A stretch of 64,000 nucleotides of DNA from Alcaligenes faecalis (GTDB lineage: Bacteria > Pseudomonadota > Gammaproteobacteria > Burkholderiales > Burkholderiaceae_B): the NCBI RefSeq assembly GCF_005311025.1, contig NZ_CP031747.1:3013544-3077543 (forward strand). The letters run 5' to 3'. The notes below the pieces were generated by a model. The model did no database searches, was not told the DNA's origin, and worked only from the letters and a program-made list of their open reading frames with translations. Position numbers and translations under genes: made by a program. Shown in pieces: positions 53,008 through 60,236 of the stretch; positions within the stretch are counted from its first letter, which is position 1, and every line of letters begins with the position of its first letter.

Positions 53008-53277
53008 CACTCTTGAAGCCTATGAAAACTGCTCGGGGTGCTGGCACAGGGGCGCGGGGCGAGTCAGACCACTTGCCGCAGGCGGAGTGACGATCGGGGA
53101 TGCAAGCAGCCTGCTGCTTGAGCCCGAAGCTTGTGGTTTGTCCGGGGGACAAACCACCGGGCGAGTTCAGGCTGCGCCCCGATTGTCACTCTGCCAAGGG
53201 GACCGACGCGCAGCGTCGGCAAGTGGTCCGCCCCGCGCCCCTGTGCCAGCACCCCGAGTAGCGGCCTACGAAGAGTG
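53008..53277 (+). repeat. Large covarying palindromic element, copy C
   Basis: 270 bp. Long outer stem: CACTCTT (53008-53014) with AAGAGTG (53271-53277), then about 30 bp starting CTCGGGGTGCTGGCACAGG (from 53032) and ending at the complementary CACCCCGAG (53250-53258). Inner stems GAGTGACGATCGGGG with CCCCGATTGTCACTC, GCAGCCTG with CAGGCTGC, hairpin GTGGTTTGTCC-GGG-GGACAAACCAC and hairpin CCGACGC-GCA-GCGTCGG. Same orientation as copy B. The 250 bp before it, from murI, shows no gene. Confidence 0.85.
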
Positions 53278-53625
53278 CTCTGCCCCCCACTCAGCAGCAA
53301 CCAACGCCCCCAAGCCTGCTCCACCTTCAAGCTCAGCAAGCTGCCGCGGCACTGGCGGCGGCGGCGGCCGCCGCCGCGGCACGAACAAGGCATTCAAGGC
53401 GGCTGAGCTGCGCGGGCTGGCCCGCGACGGAGCTTCTCATCCGCCGCACGGCGCTGCCGCGGCCGACCAGCCCGCCGGGCTTCCTGCCCACCGGCCGGCT
53501 GGCGAGGCGGTCGGTCGACCGGCGGTTTGGCTCTCGCGTTCGCGGGGCGGTGCGCACCTTCACTGCCGCAGTCCTGGTCCGTGCTGCTGGGCGTACGCCG
53601 GTGCGTATGCTGGCGCCGGTGGCTG
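53278..53625. other. Very GC-rich gene-free stretch with GGC-repeat palindrome
   Basis: Between element C and the lipoprotein gene. Contains a long GC palindrome around 53341-53382 (TGCCGCGGC facing GCCGCGGCA with GGC triplets between) and other GC hairpins. Frames through it read as Ala/Arg/Pro-rich and look non-coding. Any promoter of the downstream operon must lie here. Confidence 0.5.
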
Positions 53626-55704
53626 ATGACCTTCTCTCCCCGTCTTCCCAAGTCCCCGGCATTGCAGCGCATGCAGCAAGCCGGGCTTACTCTGTCCATG
53701 GCCCTGCTGCTAAGTGCTTGTAGTGGTGGCTCCGGCGGCAATGATGGCTCCACCAGTCCTGGCGTGGACCCGGAACCCCCTACCGTTGAACCCGGCGACA
53801 AACCCCAGGCCCTGGGTGGCAAAAAAGCACTGATCGTCACCATCGACGGTTTGAGCTACGAAGCCTTGTTGCAAGCCCGTCAGGCCGGCCAGCACCCCGC
53901 CCTGAAATCACTGACCATCGCGCCCGCACAAACCGGCGGCTATGTCGGCACCAGCAGCGAACAACGCACCCTGCCCGTCCCTGGCTGGGCCTCCCTGATC
54001 ACCGGCGTTTGGGCAGACCAGCACGGCCTGCGTGGCGTAGGCACTGCCGCTCCCACACTGAGCGCCCCCACCCTGCTAGCCCTGGCTGACAAGCAGCCCC
54101 AGGCCGCCATGGCCCTGAGCGCCGCCGACTACCGCAAGCTGCTGGGTGAAGACCTGCAGGCCGGACGCATCGTCGAAGCGGCCAACTGCACCGATTCCGA
54201 CAGCTGTGTCAGCGAGCAAACCGAAAAATACCTGCAGCAAGGCAAATCCCTGATTCTGGCCCAGATCCAGGCTCCCGCCCGTGCCGCATCCCAGGGTGGC
54301 CTGGGTGGCCAGGCCTACCAGCAAGCCGTGCAAGCCTCGCTGGCCTCCGTGGACAAACTGTTTGCCCTGATCGAAAAACGCAAGCAGGCAGACGCGTCGG
54401 AAGACTGGTTGGTCATCCTGACCACCAGCTATGGTCTGGACGAATTTGGCGGCACCACCGGCTCGCAATTCAACCGCAACAAGACCAGCTTCATCGCCAC
54501 CAACAAGACACTGGCCTCCTTGCCAGCCGTTGACAGCGCCGTGACCAGCACGACGGACATGAACACCCTGGCGGCTGTCATCGACATTGCCCCCACCGTG
54601 CTGTCCCACCTGGGCATCCAAAGCGAACAGTACCGCTTCCGTGGCTCACCACTGCAAGCTGAAACTCGTGTGCGCAACGTGTCCTTCAGCAAACCCGCCG
54701 ACAAGAACATGGTGGACCTGAAATGGGTACTGGATGGTGACGCCTCACAGGAAATCCAGGTCATGCGCGACGGCAAGCTGATCGCTACCCTGCCTGCCGG
54801 CACAACCCAGTACTCCGACCCAATGCCCACCTCGGACACCGAGCAGATCTACTCGCTCTATTACTCGATCCAGACAGGCAAGGCAGCGTCCGCCCTGAAA
54901 GCAGAAGTAGGTTACAAGCCCCCACCCAAACTGGCTGACACCCTGAAAAACGGCCTGCAAAGCTACTACACCTTCAACGCCCAGCCTTTTACCGACAGCA
55001 AGGGTGGCAGCAGCCTGCAAACCTCCACCCCATCCGTGCCCGCCGGTCAGCTGATTGCCGCCGACTTCCTGGACCCCAGCACCGCCAAAGGCGGCCTGCG
55101 CATCCTGGGCAGCAATGTTGATGCCAATGGCAACCGAGGCTACCGCCTGGCCATGAGCCGCGACCTGTTTTCCCTGAGCAGCGTGCCCAAAATGACCATC
55201 GGCTTCTGGTTCCGCACCCCCGACAACTGCCAGGGTTACGGCGCTTCCATCATGGCCAACAAGAACTACGACTCGGGCAACACCGCCGGTTTTGCACTGG
55301 GCCTGTTCAACTCCGGTGGCTGCGATATCCGCTTTAACACCGGCTACGGCGGTGGCCGTAATGAAAGCCAAGGCTACAACGTCACACCCAACGAGTGGGC
55401 TTATGTTGCCGTCGTGATCGACAAGACAGATGGCCGGATGCTGGGCCACGTATTCGACCCCAAGAAAGGGGCGCAATTCAGCTCCGTAGCCCTGGAAGCC
55501 CGCACGATCCAGGCCCTGGGCGGCACTGGCACGGGTGAACTGGGCTTGAACGAAGACGTTACCGGCCAGTACTACAAACGCTGGGGACGCAGCGACATCA
55601 ACATGGACTTTGGCGAGCTGGCCATCTGGGATCGTGCCCTGAGCACGGACGAGCTGACCAGCATCTATGAATCTCGCCAACCTTTGTCCAGCCTCCAACC
55701 CTGA
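53626..55704 (+). CDS. Lipoprotein: phosphodiesterase-like domain plus LamG-like domain
   Basis: 692 residues from ATG 53626. Signal peptide with lipobox LSAC (Cys32), Gly/Ser linker. An alkaline-phosphatase-superfamily domain (about 60-375) has the metal Asp in IVTIDGLSY, nucleophile segment PGWASLITGVWADQHGL and LTTSYGLDEFGG. Then comes a fibronectin-like stretch and a C-terminal concanavalin/LamG-like domain (about 480-685, MTIGFWFRTPDN...YKRWGRSDINMDFGELAIWDRALSTDEL). Probably a surface phosphatase or phosphodiesterase binding a glycan. It is the first gene of a plus-strand unit with a phospholipase C, which suggests phosphate or choline scavenging. Upstream frame to 53527 is GC-rich noise. 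Confidence 0.8.
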   Translation: MTFSPRLPKSPALQRMQQAGLTLSMALLLSACSGGSGGNDGSTSPGVDPEPPTVEPGDKPQALGGKKALIVTIDGLSYEALLQARQAGQHPALKSLTIAPAQTGGYVGTSSEQRTLPVPGWASLITGVWADQHGLRGVGTAAPTLSAPTLLALADKQPQAAMALSAADYRKLLGEDLQAGRIVEAANCTDSDSCVSEQTEKYLQQGKSLILAQIQAPARAASQGGLGGQAYQQAVQASLASVDKLFALIEKRKQADASEDWLVILTTSYGLDEFGGTTGSQFNRNKTSFIATNKTLASLPAVDSAVTSTTDMNTLAAVIDIAPTVLSHLGIQSEQYRFRGSPLQAETRVRNVSFSKPADKNMVDLKWVLDGDASQEIQVMRDGKLIATLPAGTTQYSDPMPTSDTEQIYSLYYSIQTGKAASALKAEVGYKPPPKLADTLKNGLQSYYTFNAQPFTDSKGGSSLQTSTPSVPAGQLIAADFLDPSTAKGGLRILGSNVDANGNRGYRLAMSRDLFSLSSVPKMTIGFWFRTPDNCQGYGASIMANKNYDSGNTAGFALGLFNSGGCDIRFNTGYGGGRNESQGYNVTPNEWAYVAVVIDKTDGRMLGHVFDPKKGAQFSSVALEARTIQALGGTGTGELGLNEDVTGQYYKRWGRSDINMDFGELAIWDRALSTDELTSIYESRQPLSSLQP

Positions 55705-55724
55705 TCGCCACGCAAGGACTTTTC

Positions 55725-55919
55725 ATGACTCCCAAGAACACCTCACTTACCTTCGAGCGCCTCAAACGCGCATCTGTCTTGCTGATGTTCTGCGGGCTGC
55801 TGGCTGCCTGCGGCAGCGGCGGCGGTAGCGGCTCGGATGACACCGGCTCGCCGGAAGGACCGACCGAACCGAGCAAGCCCACTCCAGAACCTGCGCCGCA
55901 ACTCAAATGCGCCCCTTGA
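55725..55919 (+). CDS. Small Gly/Ser/Pro-rich lipoprotein
   Basis: 64 residues: signal peptide with lipobox LAAC (Cys about 29), then GSGGGSGSDD and a Pro/Glu-rich tail ending LKCAP. AAGGA 6 nt before ATG 55725. It has no domain. It sits between the phosphodiesterase-like lipoprotein and phospholipase C, 20 bp from each, so the three are one operon. Not similar to the PlcR chaperone. Confidence 0.7.
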   Translation: MTPKNTSLTFERLKRASVLLMFCGLLAACGSGGGSGSDDTGSPEGPTEPSKPTPEPAPQLKCAP

Positions 55920-55940
55920 TTGATTAAGAGATTAAGCACA

Positions 55941-58115
55941 ATGACTTCACGCCGTACATTCCTACGCAACATGACGGGTGCCAGCCTGGCAGCCGGCTCT
56001 CTGGCCGCCTTTCCTCCCAGCATCCGCAAGGCGCTCGCCATCCCGGCCAATAACAAGACGGGCACCATCAAGGACGTAGAGCACATTGTGGTTCTGATGC
56101 AAGAGAACCGCTCCTTTGATCACTACTTCGGCACCCTGAAAGGCGTACGTGGTTTTGGTGACCGCTTCACCATTCCACTGCCCAATGGCCGCAACGTCTG
56201 GCAGCAAAATGTCAGCTCGACCGAAACCGTGATGCCTTATCACCTGGACAGCACCAAAGGGAATGCCCAGCGCGTCAACGGCACCCCGCACTCCTGGTCG
56301 GACGGCCAGGCGGCCTGGGACCACGGCCGCATGGCTTTCTGGCCCAAGCACAAGAACCGCCACTCCATGGGCTTTTATCGCGAAGCCGAAGTGCCCTTCC
56401 AGTTCGCCATGGCCAATGCTTTCACCCTGTGCGATGCCTACCACTGTTCCATGCACACTGGCACGAACTCGAACCGCATGTTCTTGTGGACTGGTACCAA
56501 TGGGCCCTCGGGCAGCGGCGAATGTACAGTGAACAACGCCTGGGACAGCCTGGGTTCTTCGCTGCTGGGCTACGAATGGAAAACTTACCCCGAGCGTCTG
56601 GAAGAAGCCGGCATCAGCTGGAAGGTGTACCAGAACCTGCCTGACAACTTCACCGACAACTCCTTGGCAGGTTTCAAGCAATATCGCCGCGCCAATGAGC
56701 AGTCCGGCAAGCCAACCAACACCCCTTACGAACCTTCGGATGATGTGGGCAACCCGCTGTACAAAGGCATCGCTAACACCATGCCCGATGGCGGTTTCTT
56801 TGGCCAGCTGCGTAAAGATGTAGAAGAAGGCAATCTGCCCCAGATCTCCTGGGTGGTGGCTCCCGCCAATTACTCCGAACACCCAGGCCCATCAAGCCCG
56901 GTGCAAGGTGCCTGGTACACCCAGGAACTGCTGGATGCTCTGACAGCCAACCCCGAGGTCTGGAGCAAGACCGTACTGCTGGTCAACTTTGACGAGAACG
57001 ACGGCTTCTTTGACCACGTGCCTTCGCCCTCCGCGCCATCCATTGATCCGGTCACCGGCAAGCCCGCAGGCAAAACGTCCTTGAGCGAAGACGAAATCGC
57101 GTTCGAATACTACAACTACCCCAGCCCCAAAGGCCTGTTGGGCCAGCCCCCCCGTGACGGCAAGGTCTTTGGCCCCGGCGTGCGCGTGCCCATGTACGTG
57201 ATATCCCCCTGGAGCCGTGGCGGCTGGGTGAACTCGCAAGTGTTTGACCACACGTCCGTCATCCGCTTCATGGAAGAACGCTTCGGTGTGATAGAGCCCA
57301 ATATCAGCCCCTACCGCCGTGCCGTGTGTGGCGACCTGACTTCGGCCTTCAACTTTGCCAGCCCGAACGACGAGCCGCTGCCTACCTTGAACGGCCGTCG
57401 CAGCCGTCAGGAAGCCGACTCCATCCGCAGCGCACAAGAGCGCTTGTCCCAAGTGCCTCAGCCCGTGGACAACCAGCGTATTCCCGTACAGCAAACCGGT
57501 GTGCGTCCATCGCGTGCCCTGCCCTACGAGCTGCACGTCAGCGCCCGTTGCGACAGTGAAAAAGGCGTACAACTGCTGTTCTCCAACACAGGTAAAGCCG
57601 CCGCTGTTTTCCACGTCTACGACAAGCTGAACCTGGACCGTATCCCGCGCCGCTACATGGTCGCTCCCGACCAGATTCTGGACGATGTGTGGGACGTGCA
57701 GGCGAACAATCTGGGGCACTACGACCTGTGGGTATTGGGCCCGAATGGTTTCCACCGCCACTTCCGTGGTGATGTCAGCGTATTGAGCCAGCCCGAAGCC
57801 GCCCGTCCAGAAATTCGCGTTTGCTACGAAGTGACCAAGGGCGACATCTATCTGGAAATGATGAACGGCGGCCAGTCTGCCTGCACCTTCACCATCCAGT
57901 CCATGGCATACCGCGAAGACGGCCCATGGGAAGTCACCGTGGAACCAGGCAAGCAAGCCAAGCAATCCTGGGTTCTGAAATCCAGCGGTCACTGGTACGA
58001 CTTTGTGGTGCGCAGCAACAGCGACCCAAGCTACTACCGTCGTTTCGCTGGCCGCGTGGAGTTTGGCGAGCACGGTGTCAGCGATCCGGCTCTGGGCATT
58101 CCGGCTTACCTGTAA
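55941..58115 (+). CDS. TAT-exported phosphocholine-specific phospholipase C
   Basis: 724 residues from ATG 55941. Twin-arginine signal SRRTFLRNMTGASLAAGS, then the acid-phosphatase/phospholipase C domain (EHIVVLMQENRSFDHYFGTLKGVRGFGDR, MHTGTNSNRMFLWTG, NFDENDGFFDHVPSP). Two C-terminal DUF756 beta domains follow (about 525-620 and 635-715). This is the PlcH/PlcN family, which releases phosphocholine from phosphatidylcholine or sphingomyelin. In P. aeruginosa such genes respond to phosphate limitation; no Pho box is obvious here. Ends at a strong double terminator. Confidence 0.92.
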   Translation: MTSRRTFLRNMTGASLAAGSLAAFPPSIRKALAIPANNKTGTIKDVEHIVVLMQENRSFDHYFGTLKGVRGFGDRFTIPLPNGRNVWQQNVSSTETVMPYHLDSTKGNAQRVNGTPHSWSDGQAAWDHGRMAFWPKHKNRHSMGFYREAEVPFQFAMANAFTLCDAYHCSMHTGTNSNRMFLWTGTNGPSGSGECTVNNAWDSLGSSLLGYEWKTYPERLEEAGISWKVYQNLPDNFTDNSLAGFKQYRRANEQSGKPTNTPYEPSDDVGNPLYKGIANTMPDGGFFGQLRKDVEEGNLPQISWVVAPANYSEHPGPSSPVQGAWYTQELLDALTANPEVWSKTVLLVNFDENDGFFDHVPSPSAPSIDPVTGKPAGKTSLSEDEIAFEYYNYPSPKGLLGQPPRDGKVFGPGVRVPMYVISPWSRGGWVNSQVFDHTSVIRFMEERFGVIEPNISPYRRAVCGDLTSAFNFASPNDEPLPTLNGRRSRQEADSIRSAQERLSQVPQPVDNQRIPVQQTGVRPSRALPYELHVSARCDSEKGVQLLFSNTGKAAAVFHVYDKLNLDRIPRRYMVAPDQILDDVWDVQANNLGHYDLWVLGPNGFHRHFRGDVSVLSQPEAARPEIRVCYEVTKGDIYLEMMNGGQSACTFTIQSMAYREDGPWEVTVEPGKQAKQSWVLKSSGHWYDFVVRSNSDPSYYRRFAGRVEFGEHGVSDPALGIPAYL

Positions 58116-58158
58116 GACTTAAACGCTGTGCATCTATAGTTCTCTATCGTCTGACTAT

Positions 58159-58222
58159 GTGTGCGTGCGCACCACGCACACGTTTTGCCCCGATGCCTTT
58201 GCTTGGCATCGGGGCTTTTTTT
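58159..58222 (+). terminator. Double intrinsic terminator after phospholipase C
   Basis: First hairpin GTGTGCGTG (58159-58167) / CACGCACAC (58173-58181) then GTTTT. Second hairpin GCCCCGATGCC (58187-58197) / GGCATCGGGGC (58205-58215) followed by seven Ts (58216-58222). The second is a textbook terminator. Confidence 0.9.
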
Positions 58223-58275
58223 ATTGATTGTGAGTGATGTCAAACGGGACCTGAAAGCCCGCTGATCCAGCAAGC

Positions 58276-58752
58276 TTAGCGGGAAAAGCGCGACCGTAGA
58301 TTCAAGCCAATGTAATGCCTTCTACGTTGCCGCTTTCTTTTCGTCGCCACTCTTTCCTCTTTGACCTGGACCGGTATCCGGGCGCTGCCCAACTCCACAA
58401 CCGCGCGCAAAACAGCAGAGTAAGCAGTACGGGCAGGCAAGCAAACGTCAGCCCCTGCATACATAGCACGCTCACTGGACAAGGGGGACTCATCGGCCAG
58501 AAACAGAATGCCAACATTATCCAGCTGCCGCATCGCGGAAATAACGGCGTACACATCAAACGCGCTCTCGCCCTCCCCGTCAATAATCAGAATGCGCAAG
58601 CGCTTTCCGAAAGTGGCAAGGTCTGTAGGACTGGTTGCTACCGTCGTGCACACCCCGGAGCCGGCCAAATAATCATGCAGGGCCAGCATATCGCCCACAC
58701 GCGATGATGCAGGCTGTGCAATCAGGAGAAAAACCACATCAAAATCATACAT
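58276..58752 (-). CDS. Degenerate receiver-domain protein with basic tail
   Basis: 158 residues. Residues 5-125 have the alternating pattern of a response-regulator receiver: putative phosphosite Asp58 in ILIIDGE, GILFLADE, AGADVCLPA. The acidic pair at the first strand is missing and the conserved Lys is replaced (LPA instead of xKP), so classical phosphorylation is unlikely. The tail KRKRQRRR is strongly basic and could bind nucleic acid or membrane. Last gene of the adhesin operon, 24 bp after the SecD-head-like lipoprotein gene. Confidence 0.6.
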   Translation of the reverse strand: MYDFDVVFLLIAQPASSRVGDMLALHDYLAGSGVCTTVATSPTDLATFGKRLRILIIDGEGESAFDVYAVISAMRQLDNVGILFLADESPLSSERAMYAGADVCLPARTAYSAVLRAVVELGSARIPVQVKEERVATKRKRQRRRHYIGLNLRSRFSR

Positions 58753-58776
58753 AGGGCGCGATACGCAGTCCTGTTA

Positions 58777-59325
58777 TCACCGACCACCCTGCATCAATTT
58801 AATAATGGCCTGTGTATGCTGGGCGTTCTGGGTTCCGATCAGCAAACGCCCATCAGAAATCGTTTCACTGATACGAGCCACACTGACCAACTGCCCCTGC
58901 ACACTCAAGAGCAGATAATGCCCTCTTGCCTGAGCCGTGACACTGCGCAGTTTGCTAATGCCGTTCTGGTTCATCTCCAGTAGCAAAAACGTACCTTGAT
59001 CCTGAGTGGTCACAGGGGTGACGCGGTGCAGATCGGATTGCGTCAAAACAGGCTGGGGCAGCGCATACAGCGAGGTTCCCCCCACATCCACAGCCACCAA
59101 GGGCGCTTCTGCTTTCTCTTGCGCCAAATGCAAGGTAATAACAGTTTGAGCTTGGGCACGTGAGGCCGTCGGTGCCGCCGTGCTGGCATTGGTCGAACCA
59201 CCCGCGCCTTGCATGACAGGCGGTGCTGGATCTACAGGTTCGGAAATATGACGAGGCATGGTTTGCTGACAAGCAGCCAGGCCACCAGCCAGAATCAACA
59301 CCGCTAATTTGTGCAGAATATTCAT
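58777..59325 (-). CDS. Lipoprotein with SecD P1-head-like domain
   Basis: 182 residues from ATG 59325. Lipobox LAAC (Cys19), a Thr/Ala-rich linker (30-62), then a domain resembling the periplasmic head of SecD: TFLLLEMNQNGISKLRSVTAQARGHYLLLSVQGQLVSVARISETISDGRLLIGT parallels the SecD LAIVLDGKVISAP...I.G pattern. It lies between the OmpA-like partner and the receiver-like gene behind a trimeric autotransporter, so help in periplasmic folding or passage of the adhesin is a reasonable inference. Confidence 0.65.
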   Translation of the reverse strand: MNILHKLAVLILAGGLAACQQTMPRHISEPVDPAPPVMQGAGGSTNASTAAPTASRAQAQTVITLHLAQEKAEAPLVAVDVGGTSLYALPQPVLTQSDLHRVTPVTTQDQGTFLLLEMNQNGISKLRSVTAQARGHYLLLSVQGQLVSVARISETISDGRLLIGTQNAQHTQAIIKLMQGGR

Positions 59326-59388
59326 TGTTTTCTCGATCACGGCACACACCCGGCCAAGACGGGTGCGTGCCTGGTTGCCGCATCCAAC

Positions 59389-60162
59389 TTAGCGTTGGCC
59401 TTGAACTTCGATATCGACCCGACGATTCGGTGCCAGGCAGGCAATCAAATCACTGCGATTGGGCTGATCACACTGCACAAGGGGGCGGTCCTGACCAAAG
59501 CCTTGCGTCACAATTGCGGCGGCTGAAATGCCCTGGGCGGACAAGGCCTGTCGTACCGTCTGGGCACGTTGTTGCGACAAACGCTGATTCGATGCCGCAC
59601 TTCCAATCCGATCTGTGTGGCCGGAAACCGTCACCCGTTCGATGTCGGACATTTGCTTGAGCTGACCTGCAATATCACGAATCGTGCTCAGACCGGCGCT
59701 GGTCAAGGTCGCACTGCCAAACGCAAAGGCCACGTCCCCGGAAAGCGAAAATGGCTGAATGGTTGTGGTTTTCGGCGCCGCATCCAGAACAGAAGCACAC
59801 TCACTAGGCTTCCAGTAAAAGCTGCGACCCAGCTTGTCCTGATCAAACAGCACCTTGAACTGACAAGTCTTGATGCCCTGTGCCGTGTTGAAGTGGAACA
59901 GGTAATCCCACTCGCGAACCTTGAAGCCTTCGGCAAAGTGCGGACGACCCAGCAGGTCATACAGCTGATCGCGAGTCACGCCTTCCCGGACCTGACGCAG
60001 ATTGTCGATATTCGGGTAAGAGCCCGTGTGAAAAGTCGCTTTATCCACTTCCGGAAACACCGGGTTTTCCGTGTGGCCCTCCGAGTCCACCTGACTCAAG
60101 GTTCCGCAACCAGCAAGCACCAGACTGCCCAGCAAAGCAGCCCCAAACCAATTTTTCTTCAT
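59389..60162 (-). CDS. BamE/SmpA-OmpA lipoprotein, TpgA-like adhesin partner
   Basis: 257 residues. Lipobox LAGC (Cys19); residues about 45-125 resemble BamE/SmpA (VREGVTRDQLYDLLGRPHFAEGFKVREWDYLFHF); residues about 140-255 are an OmpA-type peptidoglycan-binding domain (VTVSGHTDRIGSAASNQRLSQQRAQTVRQAL, NRRVDIEV). This architecture matches TpgA, which anchors trimeric autotransporter adhesins to peptidoglycan in Acinetobacter. AAGGA before ATG 60162. Directly follows the adhesin gene. Confidence 0.85.
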   Translation of the reverse strand: MKKNWFGAALLGSLVLAGCGTLSQVDSEGHTENPVFPEVDKATFHTGSYPNIDNLRQVREGVTRDQLYDLLGRPHFAEGFKVREWDYLFHFNTAQGIKTCQFKVLFDQDKLGRSFYWKPSECASVLDAAPKTTTIQPFSLSGDVAFAFGSATLTSAGLSTIRDIAGQLKQMSDIERVTVSGHTDRIGSAASNQRLSQQRAQTVRQALSAQGISAAAIVTQGFGQDRPLVQCDQPNRSDLIACLAPNRRVDIEVQGQR

Positions 60163-60190
60163 GATCTGAATTCCTTCAAAAGTGTGTGCT

Positions 60191-60218
60191 GTGCATCGGC
60201 GCCAATGCGCCGATGCAC
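60191..60218. other. Perfect 12-bp stem-loop between adhesin and tpgA-like gene
   Basis: GTGCATCGGCGC (60191-60202) pairs perfectly with GCGCCGATGCAC (60207-60218) around CAAT, 18 bp after the adhesin stop. On the minus strand TTTT comes 8 nt later. It may lower downstream expression or protect the adhesin mRNA end. Confidence 0.6.
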
Positions 60219-60236
60219 CATAGAGTCAGGGCCGAC

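Noticed and set aside
43271..53277. Palindromic elements as integron attC sites, ordinary terminators or IS ends
   Set aside because: No integrase or cassette pattern and no conserved outer termini; far longer and more complex than a terminator; outer arms differ between copies, unlike transposon inverted repeats.
53527..53625. N-terminal extension of the phosphodiesterase-LamG lipoprotein
   Set aside because: It would place about 33 Arg/Cys/Trp-rich residues before a good lipoprotein signal peptide and lies in GC-rich non-coding DNA.
56892..58073. 393-residue minus-strand frame opposite phospholipase C
   Set aside because: Antisense shadow; His/Val/Ala-rich with no domain, while the plus strand encodes an unmistakable phospholipase C.
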